Positions 48,746-58,838 of a stretch of 64,000 nt of DNA are shown here, piece after piece (within the stretch, counting starts at the first letter, position 1; every line of letters starts with the position of its first letter). A program made the translations under genes and the position numbers. This DNA comes from Limanda limanda. Taxonomy: Eukaryota > Chordata > Actinopteri > Pleuronectiformes > Pleuronectidae. The DNA lies in assembly GCF_963576545.1 (NCBI RefSeq), contig NC_083638.1, positions 21,975,590-22,039,589 of the forward strand. Reading direction: 5' to 3'. The notes beneath the pieces were generated by a model that saw only the letters and a program-made list of their open reading frames with translations, did no database searches and was not told the origin of the DNA.

Positions 48746-51418
48746 CTAGTTTTTGGTGTTGCTGTGTGGGAGTCTGCCTCTCTCTAATCAATTTATTATG
48801 GAGACACTGAGGTCCTCATGTTTGTTCATTTAACACAGGGAAAATGAGCAAGAGCATTGGTTGTAGGTACAGTGGGAGCCAGAGAGGAAATGACACGTGC
48901 TTCAGGAGGAGGAGAAGAGAGGGCTGAGGCGAAGGCACACACAACACGGAGACACCTTTCAGAATAATGCCGAGGTGTAATATTGTGGCTTTGAGGAAAT
49001 GTTGGTTTAATTGCAGTTTGGCGCAACGTTTAATGCAGCCTATGTGACACCTGGCATAAATGGTTTGCACTCGGGACAGTGCCAATTATAATCCAGCCAA
49101 TCAGAAATCTTTCATAAATCCACTGACATGCTCACTGCAACCGCCAGCCGCTTATTTGACGAGATGAGATGGGATGGCGACAGACGCCCGTGCAGTATAT
49201 CTTCTTTTTAATTACAATGTCTGCAGAGGTGGGACTCTGCTATAAACAATCATCTGTGCAATCAAACACACCACCACCTCCACCAACACCACATTATAAT
49301 AGTACATCCTCCGACTGAGGCAAAAGAAATGTTTCATGCGTATTATTTCCATCAATATTGCCAACAGAAAAACTGTAAAATAACAGTGCATAGCTAAAGA
49401 AGTGAGGTGACTCTGGATCATCCAGGAGCTATAACAGCAGGACTCCATTCGACATGCTCGCAGAGTTATAAAAACACAGTAATGTCATCATCCTGCTGAA
49501 TGCAAACGCTCTAATAAATGCTTAAAATCATTTTCATAGATCATTAAAAGCGTGAAATCTCAAATGTGCTTTTTAAGGACAGCACACTGTCAGCACTACA
49601 GGTGGCAATATTCACAACCTTTAAATATATATATATATGTATATAATATTTTCTAATCCTAAATGCATTTTATGCTTGAACGCAAACATAGTTTAGCAAG
49701 TGAGTCACTTTCCACAAAAAGAGTAGAAAGAGAAACGTGAACTTGACCTCAGACGAGCAAATGATACAAAATGTTGCCCATGTGTTGTTTGGGAAAAAAG
49801 GAAAATACAGCGGCAGAAGCCGGAGGAGAGCTGACATCAGAGGACTACAGAGGCTACAGCACTTAGAGGCCATTTTATTGCTTTACTGTGGTCAAGTGAG
49901 GTGCACCGAACTCAATTCCACCACAACAATGGCAAAGAGGGCCGCAGAGACAAAAGAGGGCTATCCCTGCTTCTTAACCCCTTCACTGCTGGCAGATCAG
50001 TCGCCTGGGGCCGAGCGAACAACAGCAGGCCACCTCAGGAGAAGGTAATGACAAATAGCGAGTTGCAACTTATACACCTACTGCCTGGCAACAGCCTTCT
50101 CCTGCTCTCTCTCTCTCGCACACTCGGTGTTGTTACTGACACTATAAAAACCATATAGGCACAAGAGCCCCATCCATCAATGAGCAGATGGAGTCGGCTG
50201 CTTTTCCTGACCAGGAAGAAGCAATCGGTAGCTTCACCTCAGCCCTGGAACACACAGCAGCCTCCTCTCTGTGTCTTACCACGTCTGCCCCTCCCTTCCC
50301 CTCTCTCCCTGTCTCCCTCTCCGTCTCTCTTTCCTCCCCTGGGAACATGGACAGGCTACTACACATTTGCAAGTGAATTACACTTTTTGTTGAGATTTTT
50401 TTTTGTGCGTGTGTGAATTGTAAAAAAAAAAAAAAGGAGAGGAGAGGAGGAGAGGGTGTGAGAGGGAAAGGGTGCTCCTGCCATCGCACTGCTTTCTTTT
50501 CTTCTCTCTATAATCCCGAGGAGGATAAGCTGTGAGGTACACAGAGAGGAAGTGCCATAGACCTGCTGGGGTCCAGCACATCCTAGCAGTGCATTCCTGC
50601 AGCCCGGCTATCAGACGACACTCATAGACAGATACAGACCAAAACCCTCAGAGCCCCACTGCTGTTTGTCACACGGTCACAGAGTGGATGCAGAGCACAC
50701 ACGGAGAAGGGAATTCAAATCAGTACCGTCTCAATCTGAGCTGAGCTTCAACCGAGATCGGCAAACAGAAATAAAATATCATCCTACTTGGGGAAGAGAG
50801 AAAAAAAACACTCAACATATGTATGAAGCAAAAAAAATAAAATTAACTACCCTGTCAAATACTGTCAATCTGCAGCATTGTTAATACTGTGGATGTTTTT
50901 GGGAGTAGCAGAGGAGAATGACTGGCAGGAATAAAAAGAATATGGCATCTACAGCCGCAGAATATCATCATATCACTTTCACACAGCTCTTTATCTGGTC
51001 TTTTTAAAAACCAGCACCGGCACCCTGACCGACAGAGAAGCTCGGAGCTGGATTATACAAACACACTCTGTATTTGCTGCTAATACAAGCTGCGATGTTG
51101 CATCATCGAGTGACCTGGCTGTAAATTAGTGAAGAGGGACGTGCTGATAGTGTGAAACGCAGATCGTCCATCTGCAGTACAGTGTGTCCTCTTTTACAGG
51201 AAATGGGACTTCTTCCAACGAATAAAATGAGTTTTAATTGTTTATGTTCACCTTCCGTGTCAATCTGTGAATATCTTATCTTTATATATTCACGGTACAT
51301 AAAACGGTATTTCTACAATGTGAAACACAGTGCATAATATGGGAGATACCATTCAGCTGGTGCACTGTCAATATTTTAAACTTGTCACTCTGCCTCATAC
51401 ACACCCACCCACGTACGT

Positions 51419-51444
51419 ACACACACACACACACACACACACAC
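51419..51444 (+). repeat. CA microsatellite
   Basis: About 12 units after ACGTACGTAC. Confidence 0.92.
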
Positions 51445-51974
51445 TCTTACATTTCAGTTACACAAAGCAGATTTCACAGACACAGATAAACAATGCGAGG
51501 GCAGTTATCACTCCACAGAGCACAGTAACATAGAGGAAGAGGAAGAGGATGACAAAGAAATAGGGGAGGATAAAAAGACGGCGTGTGTGTCGTCAGAGTC
51601 ACAGGCCAGAGGGGCCCACGCATTGTTCCAGGGCTCAGCGTGGGGAGAGAAAGGCAACCTGGGCCGCCTCTGTCTAAGCGTCCTCCATGTTTTATGCATT
51701 CTGTCCTTTGTGATGATAAGCGCCAGTGCGGAGGGTGGAATGCTGGCCTCCAGGGTCCAGGAGAGGGGTGGGCCTATCGGGGGGGCTGTGGTGCAGCTCA
51801 GTTCAATTCTGGAAGCCCCTCGGAGTGGTCCCTGTCATCCCTGGCTTGCCCGCGTGTAGGCACATGGACACAGACACAAAACCCTTGTTTCTCCCGTCCC
51901 TGAGCACTGGAGCTAGCTGCCGCTGCCGCAAATAGCACAGACACACAGGGAGTCGTAGCTGCCACGCTACACAC

Positions 51975-52003
51975 ACTCACTCACTCACTCACTCTCTCTC
52001 TCT
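51975..52003 (+). repeat. CACT then CT repeat
   Basis: Four to five CACT units merge into a CT run. Confidence 0.88.
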
Positions 52004-52250
52004 CACACGGACGGTTTACGGTACTACCAGGGCACGCATGCATCACACAGGTCTTCAGCTCGTAGTCGATACAGTAATGCAGGACTACAGCCGTCTTCAT
52101 CACTGTTACAACCTGCTACCTCACAAACAGCAGGACTGATGGTGTGCATATATTACAGAAGCAATATTGAGATTCTAGTTAAGGACAAACACACACACAC
52201 ACATTATAACCCCCTTCTATTCACAGCATTTATTTATTGTTAGCAGTGAA

Positions 52251-52274
52251 ACACAAATTTATATAAATTTGTGT
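52251..52274 (+). repeat. Perfect 24-bp palindrome
   Basis: The half-site ACACAAATTTAT is followed directly by its exact reverse complement with no spacer. The next base on each side breaks the symmetry. It lies in non-coding DNA within the probable first intron. Confidence 0.95.
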
Positions 52275-52896
52275 GGCGTGTTATTGTCCCTGGCTCCGCC
52301 ATAGCATGTGAATTCCCTTCATTAAAGGTGACGAAAATATTTTTTCTCACTGTCTTTCTATTGTGTGTATGACTGCTGGATAATATAAGCAACGCTATCA
52401 CAACATATGCCCACTGTCTGAATATCAACACTAAATTCGTCCGAAATTAAAAATAAAAATGATGAATAGGAAAAAACACGAGTGCATCACAGCAAGGCCC
52501 TCGGTGTGACACGTTCAAAACACATTACATTTGTTCATACAACCGGCGAGCACACAAATCAGAATGTGGCTGTGCAGATGCATGAGACACGTGCGCATCT
52601 TCTCAGTCGTAAATCGAGTCTACCCCTAGGATTTAACCAAGATTGTCAACACAATAACATGTGAAAGAGCAGACCACAAAAACCCCTGCCAACTTTATCT
52701 CAAAAAAGATAAAACATGACATTGAAGAAGGGGAAGAAAAGATGAGAGAGAAGGGAATTTTTCATTTCTTTCAAAAAAAATGGAGGGAAGGTGGGGGTGC
52801 TGCTTTTTGTCCATACACAGCAGGCCCCTTCAACATTTGGGTCTGTAGGGGGTTAAGGATAAGATGCTTGAATTCTTACACACCACAAGCATGCGT

Positions 52897-52898
<2 letters not shown>

Positions 52899-52938
<40 letters not shown>
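52899..52938 (+). repeat. CA microsatellite
   Basis: About 20 units, non-coding. Confidence 0.95.
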
Positions 52939-52940
<2 letters not shown>

Positions 52941-55220
52941 GAGCGTGACAGTCATCTCTTCCACTCTCCTTTCCCCACTCTCTCTCGTTCGCCCCTGTGC
53001 TGAGCCCAGATCCCACCCACCGCCTGCTCCTTTATGATAGCATGACACGCACGCCGGCCCTCGGCTGCAGGACAACTGGAAGAACTGGTCCTCGCCGCAC
53101 GACCACGCGTATTCAAAACCACACGTTTCAAATTCAAGGCCGTCACTTGTGTCGACTGCCCCCCCCCACCGTCTACACATGGTCCACGCAGCAAATGGAG
53201 CAAGCAGACGTTACCAGGGCAGAATTTACATCCTTCTCTGATTTCAGAGGTGCCGCATCCAAACACAAAGGTCGAGCTGTTGGTGGACGACTCACAAGAA
53301 CAAACGGTGTACAGTAGAAAGGAAAAGATTTAAAGTGACTTGAGACCATTGATTATAATAACAATTATAATATTTTTCTTTTTTAGATTAAAGGGGCATA
53401 AATTTGTGGATTTTTGTTTTTGCAGACACCGTGTGTGACACAACAACCTGTGATGTATTGAATCCGCGTGGCGATCACAGACTCCTGTTCACCCAAAGAG
53501 GGCTCTCTGCCACCGAGGACATGTACTGTACGAGCCCAGTGGCCGAGCACGGAAAGGTGGGACTTAAGGAGAGAGATGTGCAGAGACGTATAGAGAATGA
53601 GAGAGAGGGAGGGAGGGAGGGGTTATGACAGCCAGAGGCGCTGTCTCCCATTTTCTCGCCGTCCCCCCCCCCACCCATAAACCATGAAACAAGCCTATCC
53701 ATGACGACTGCGACCCCCTTTATCTCGTTTCTCCGATTGGACGTGCTATTCCCACTCACGCAGTCAAATGACATCTCCGAGTGTACCTGTCATCTAATAT
53801 GGTAATAGACCAGGGCCGAGCAGTGGAAGGATCAGCAGCACCTGCACGTCTCCACGGTGAAAACCGTCAACACACCCGCAGCCTTACAGCACCAAGCACG
53901 ACCTTCATGTTATGAATACTCACACTAATCACAGCACACAGCAATTCCACTATATCCATTTGATTGGTCATATCACTGGAATCATGTTAAAACACTTAAT
54001 GCACACCCTAACAAATAAAGTGTATTTTTTTTTATATATTGAAATAAAGTGATATACAACACATTCCTAATTTTGTCTATTTTTCATGACGACACATGTA
54101 ACGGTTTAGACAGCTGCCAGGTGTCATTAAGATAAAATAACTAAATTGTAATTAATTTTATTAAATTCTAATAGAATTAATTCAAATTATTGTATGAATT
54201 AAAAATGTAAAGGAGAATAATTTGAATTTATGTAAACAATCATGCACATTTTGCAATTTCCCCCCCCAGTTGTGGTAAATAACCTCTCTGCACCTAAATG
54301 GTGTTGATTTGTAAAAATCTTAAATATATTTTAAATCAAAGAAAATGAGTAAATGCAATCATTCCTTGATAAACACATTAAGTAAAAAAAAAAGAGGAAA
54401 TAACTCTGATCACAAATAATTGATTCACAATAAAGCACATAAATGGTCCTTTTACAAATATATTTGTTTTAAATACTGTGTGTGGTAAAAAAAGAACCAT
54501 CACCCCGGTGGCACTTGAGCATGAGCAGAATACTTCCACTCTCAGAGTCAGGGATGAAGAGATCCTATCGTTAGCCACGCCAGACGTACATTTGAAATAC
54601 GATACATAAAAATGAATGACATTCCTATGCCTCTGCCAGGAAGTGTAATTATTAAACATATATATATGTATATGACAATGAGACAAGCCAAGAAAATCAG
54701 ACAGGTGAGATGACAGTAAACATTTGTGCTGTCTTTGTTTTGTAACCGAAGACGGAGAGAGGGAGGAGGAGGAAGAGGAGAGGAGTGTTAACTGTCAGAC
54801 AGGGGGAGGAAGGGAGATCACTCCAGTTTTGGCACAGCAGCCCTACCTGTCCTCTACACTACACACAGCACCTTGCAGGTCTACACACTGGGATGCAAAC
54901 ACACACAGAAACACACACCTGCCGGATGCACAAATTCACTGGGGTTATGAAACATGTATAAATCCTTACAAATAAAAAGAAGGACGATCGGAAGGAGCTA
55001 AATGTGAATCACTGATTAAAAATCTGCAGCACTGACGCCTGTTTCCTCGCTTTCTCCTGCTGCTAATCTCCTCCCGTCTGCTCTCCTCCCGTCTGAGAGG
55101 TAGGGATCTGTTTATCTGACCTCTTCCCCTGATTCCTCCTCGATGGCCCATGGCTATCTGACCCCTCGGCCCAGCCCCCCCCCCATCAACATACCCTCAG
55201 CTCCCCACCCCATGTTCTGC

Positions 55221-55281
55221 CCCTCTCTCTCTCTCTCTCTTGCTCTCTCTCTCTTCCTCTCTCCCTCCCTCCCTCCCTCCC
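55221..55281 (+). repeat. CT / CCCT pyrimidine tract
   Basis: CT dinucleotides followed by CCCT tetranucleotides; a long homopyrimidine run with some breaks. Confidence 0.9.
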
Positions 55282-55407
55282 TGACAGCCTTATAACGCTT
55301 AATTTTTTACTTTTATTACACCCAATGCATTTTCCTTGCTCCCATCCTAAACTAAAGTCATAATCCTGCAGATGCTGACAACCATACACCAAGTGCTTTG
55401 TGCGGCT

Positions 55408-55422
55408 CCCCCCCCCCAAAAA

Positions 55423-55469
<47 letters not shown>
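55408..55469 (+). repeat. Compound repeat: C10, A9, then about 21 CA units
   Basis: Three simple tracts directly abut, which is unusual and could arise by slippage at successive boundaries. Confidence 0.93.
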
Positions 55470-55471
<2 letters not shown>

Positions 55472-56414
55472 TCAACTACCATCACCCCTTTTTCTCCCCA
55501 AACACTTGCCAGACCCACTCTCTTCTTCTCATCCTCCCTAGGCTGTTTGCAAGGGGGGGGTCTTTCTTTTCTTTCCTTTTTTTTTTTTTTATCTCTGCAT
55601 TCACTCTCTGACCCCTGTCCCCCCTGTTTCTTGCTGTCTGACCCCCCCCCCTTCCCCCAAAACACACACACTCACACACAGCTTCTCATCCTTCCTCTCT
55701 GCCCCCACATATCCTCTCTCCTCTCTTGCTCGTTTGCAAAACCTCTTTTTTCCTCCTCTCTTTTTTCCTTTCTCGTCCGTGTCTCGCAAAAATATCCACG
55801 ACTGACTTGTTATTCTCTGTTTCTGTTTTCTATTATTATCATAGCTCCAACCCCCGTTCGAGAAAAATCGCTTGCCATTTTCTTTTTAATCCTATTTATG
55901 GGGGACTTTTGTTTTTGCAATTGCACCTAAACATGAAGATAACAGCTGCATCTCCGTTTTTTTTTGTAATTTTCCCCCCCGTGCACGATCAGATCCAGTT
56001 GTGGCGAGATTAACGTCACGTTGCACACAGGCAGAAATAAAAAAAAAAAAGCGTGTGTATCTTTGGTTTAAAAAAAGGCCCATTCCGGCTGTGGTGCTCT
56101 ATCTGCAAGCCTGGGTTTTTGTTTTCATAGACATCATGTTTAGTTTAGCTCCACACACATACAACAAAAAAAACAATACTGCAAATGCTAAGTGCTTACT
56201 AAATGCAAGCAGTGACCTATAGGTTCAGCCCGGACATTATACTACCAAGTTTAAGCGAGTAACTTTTGGCATGAGCACGTCTGGTGGAGGTCGGACTGAC
56301 AGGGCAGCGTTTGGTTTTCATTCGGGTCAGCGTTTTCTCGGGGAATAAAGAAAAAACATCTTCTCTAGAAAGTCTGATGCGGCAGCCAAGTGTAGTTGGA
56401 GGCAGCAGATCCAG

Positions 56415-56431
56415 AGTGTGTGTGTGTGTGT

Positions 56432-56501
<70 letters not shown>
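56415..56501 (+). repeat. Long GT microsatellite next to the CpG-rich area
   Basis: About 43 GT units with one GAGT interruption. On the minus strand it reads CA and creates a long spurious frame. Confidence 0.96.
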
Positions 56502-56504
<3 letters not shown>

Positions 56505-56918
56505 ATTCCCTGAGCCACATGTCTGCTGCTGAGAGACCCGGCTCCCTCTCTCCTGTCTGCCCGCTTGCGAGCTCCTGCTGACCCGCTGCTGTCACGCAGG
56601 AGACCCGGGGATCCGTTTTTCTCCCCCCCCCCCCCTTTCCAACACAACACACACACACGGAGACAGACAAACACGCACTCGCCAGAACCCTGCACGCACA
56701 CACACACACACACACACGTATCGATCTGCATGTGACTTCGCGAAGGGAACGACTTGAAATAAGCTTCGAAAAGAAGGAAAAACACATCCGCGAGAAATGA
56801 AAGAGAGAGAAGGTGGACGAGAAGAAGAAGTGAGTGTAGCTGGAGGAGGAAAGAGGGAAAGAGGAGCTGTGGGGGGGGGGGCGAGGCAGGGCGGAGGGAC
56901 GTGTATCGGAGAAGAGCT

Positions 56919-56936
56919 AAAAAAAAAAAAAAAAAA
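56919..56936 (+). repeat. Poly(A) run of 18
   Basis: Isolated A tract in a GC-rich setting. I see no upstream retroelement body. Confidence 0.85.
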
Positions 56937-58019
56937 TGTGTTTTATCCATGCGAGGATTTTCTTTTTTTTTATAGCCATGCAACGATTTGGACCCCCCCC
57001 CCCCCTTCAATTTGGACATCGCAAGTGTCCGATCTGTCCAAAAAACGAGAGAACCGGGAGCTGCCCCCCCCACCCACCGCCCCCCCTCCTCCGGGGTGGC
57101 CGGACGCGCCACGGACCCGCCAGGCTGGACTCGGAGCTCCTTCCCCGGGCTGCGCTCTGCGTGTGGAGCCGCCGCCGCTGCCTCCTCTCTCCTCTCTCCT
57201 TCTCCGTCCGCTCCACACAACACAGCCCCCCCCTCTCTCTCTCCCCCCCACCCCACCTTCTCTTCTCTTCTCTTATCGCCTTGTGAGCCTCTAAAAAAAC
57301 CACCATGAACCCTCCGCAGCTTCCTCCACGGAGCCACCGGCCAAAACGCGCACATTCGTCTCCAAACGCCCCGTGTGTTTTTTAAAACCACCGCGATCCG
57401 TTGTGTTTTTTTGGAGAGAGAGGATCGCTCGCTGCCTTTGCCCGTTTTCTCGTCTTCCATTCATGAGGAGGAGAGAGAGAGAGGACGATCGCTGATGTAA
57501 ACACAGGTAAAACGATACGGGGGAGAGAGGAAAGAGAGGAAAAACACAGCGAGAAATAAAGCAAAGTACTTGCATGAAATCAAAACTTGTGTTCGCCGGG
57601 CGGATTGTCACAAGGTAACAATGCAGCCGGCGGCAGCAGCAGCAGCAGCGGCGGAGAGAGAGAGAGAGGCTCCGGCGGGCGAGCGGAGCAGGAGCGAGGA
57701 GACACAAGAGGGAAAAAGAGACAAACGCAAAGTTGAAACTTACAATTTCTCGCTGCCGCTTTGTGATCCTCGCGTTTTAATCCAGTATTGAGATGATTGA
57801 GCTAAAGATCCCATCAAGGCAGTCCCCGTTTTGGTCAGTTTGCGCTTAGGGTGGCAAAAGAAAGATCATTGTTGTTGCGGAGTGTAGAGGAGAGGAAAAA
57901 AAAAAAAAGGAGAACCGAAGTACTATTAGTTGTTAAAGGCGATATAAAAATAATTTGGATGCAAAGCAGGCGATGAGTCTTGTGTTGGAGGCAGCGAGGA
58001 AGAGGTGAAAGTGAGATCT

Positions 58020-58185
58020 GATGATTGAAAAGAAAAAACTCTTTGGATCTTTATTCCTGCTAATTAGTTTCCTGCAAAAAAAATGGCTGTGATTAATTCA
58101 GTGCGCATGTGCTTCATTACACAGGCACGAAGGGAAGGGCTAATTAGCCGCCTTCTGGATCAATAAGATTCAGCAAAGGAGAGAG
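58020..58185. promoter_or_regulatory. Candidate element with paired GCTAATTAG sites
   Basis: GCTAATTAG occurs at 58069-58077 and again at 58139-58147, exactly 70 bp apart, with GTGATTAATTCAG between. The second copy is the palindrome GCTAATTAGC. It lies within the proposed 5' UTR exon, so it may be transcribed as well as regulatory. Confidence 0.33.
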
Positions 58186-58193
58186 CTCGGGAG

Positions 58194-58236
58194 AGGGAGG
58201 GAGGGAGGGAGGGAGGACGAGCGAGGGAGGGAGGGA
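58194..58236 (+). repeat. GGGA tetranucleotide repeat
   Basis: Roughly nine GGGA units with one interruption, homopurine on the plus strand. If the exon 1 model is right, it lies inside the zfhx3 5' UTR as a CCCT tract. Confidence 0.88.
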
Positions 58237-58433
58237 TGGATAGATACAAGTAAGGGGAGAGGAGAAGAGAAAAAGGAGGAAAGTAATGATCAGGAATTGA
58301 AAATATGGAATTAAGAACAGCGGAAAGTAAGAGTTTGATTAGACGGAAGGCTGAAAGTTAACCGTGGAGCCGGCCGCGGGGACGCGCGCAGCCCCGGCGC
58401 CGCGCACGCCGCGTCTCCGCCGAGCTTTTTACA

Positions 58434-58441
58434 CTTTTATA
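58434..58441 (-). promoter_or_regulatory. Consensus TATA box facing the CpG patch
   Basis: The minus strand reads TATAAAAG here, an exact TATA consensus. The GC-rich patch at 58362-58424 begins 10 nt downstream in the zfhx3 direction. No CCAAT is evident just upstream. Function is inferred from position. Confidence 0.35.
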
Positions 58442-58805
58442 AACATTTTCACCCCTTTTTTTAATTTTTAAATGGAAGATTAAAAAATCCCTCGACCACT
58501 AAAAGTACATAAGCGGCCGTGCTGTGTTTTACTCTGCCTCTTTCCACCGTACGTCGGTCATTTCGGTTGCGTAAAAGCGGCGCAGGACCGTTTCCATATA
58601 GTTGCTAAGTACATTTATTTCTACGTTTGAGCAACTTATTGAAATACATAAAATACATGAGTTCTCCGCGGGTTCACGGGCTGAAATGGAACCGTGCCTC
58701 TCTGGTGCACGATCCGCTAGTGATGGGGCAAACATCTGTCGCTTTTGCGAACAACTGGAACAAACACTTGTCCAAAAATTAAATCACGTTTACAGGAGAT
58801 TTCTG

Positions 58806-58838
58806 CGTGTGTGTGTGTGTGTGTCTGTGTGTGTGTGT
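58806..58838 (+). repeat. GT microsatellite with one TCTG break
   Basis: About 15 GT units in the upstream flank. Confidence 0.93.

Larger units (their letters stand above)
47013..56414. other. Non-coding stretch rich in simple repeats
   Basis: Microsatellites, poly(G)/poly(C) runs and a distinctly AT-rich patch at about 53.93-54.48 kb. Pyrimidine-rich DNA dominates 55.0-55.9 kb. No coding exon is supported. Confidence 0.5.
11910..57743 (-). other. zfhx3: Long non-coding region upstream of the coding exons: probable zfhx3 intron 1 (or introns)
   Basis: The acceptor at 11910-11911 requires an upstream exon at higher coordinates. The best donor candidate lies at 57742-57743 beside a CpG-rich patch, about 46 kb away. 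Between them no open frame resembles a known protein; the longer ones are translations of CA/GT, GA or poly-G/C tracts. The region alternates microsatellites with unique AT-rich blocks, several of which look like constrained regulatory DNA. Long first introns full of conserved elements are usual for developmental transcription factor genes. Additional small non-coding exons cannot be excluded. Confidence 0.5.
57744..58410 (-). promoter_or_regulatory. zfhx3: Candidate zfhx3 non-coding exon 1
   Basis: On the minus strand a TATAAAAG (58434-58441) is followed about 25-30 nt downstream by a very GC-rich patch, giving a predicted start near 58,410. The first strong donor in this direction is ATT|GTAAGT with GT at 57742-57743. 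The resulting exon of about 670 nt would be entirely 5' UTR, in line with the non-coding first exon of mammalian ZFHX3. Both ends are predictions; no transcript evidence is available to me. Confidence 0.3.
56560..58425. promoter_or_regulatory. CpG-rich island-like region, probable promoter area
   Basis: CpG dinucleotides are dense at 57061-57180 and especially 58362-58424, in contrast to the CpG-poor 11-56 kb stretch. The area also has homopurine/homopyrimidine runs, poly-C, poly-G and poly-A tracts and a GCA/GCG repeat at 57632-57653. Its position upstream of the zfhx3 coding exons in the correct direction makes it the best promoter candidate in the window. Plus-strand donor-like sites (ACAG|GTAAAA near 57507, AAG|GTAACA near 57613) could belong to a divergent transcript. 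Confidence 0.5.

Noticed and set aside
49223..49234. CAGAGGTGGGAC, like the end of fish hAT transposons
   Set aside because: No partner inverted repeat, target-site duplication or element body was found nearby.
53930..54480. Very AT-rich patch that might be an origin or matrix attachment region
   Set aside because: AT content alone is not evidence; no further diagnostic structure was seen.
56327..57460. Minus-strand open frame of 377 codons
   Set aside because: Composed of GT/CA microsatellite, poly-G/C and purine-rich tracts; no domain. It is more likely promoter-proximal non-coding DNA.
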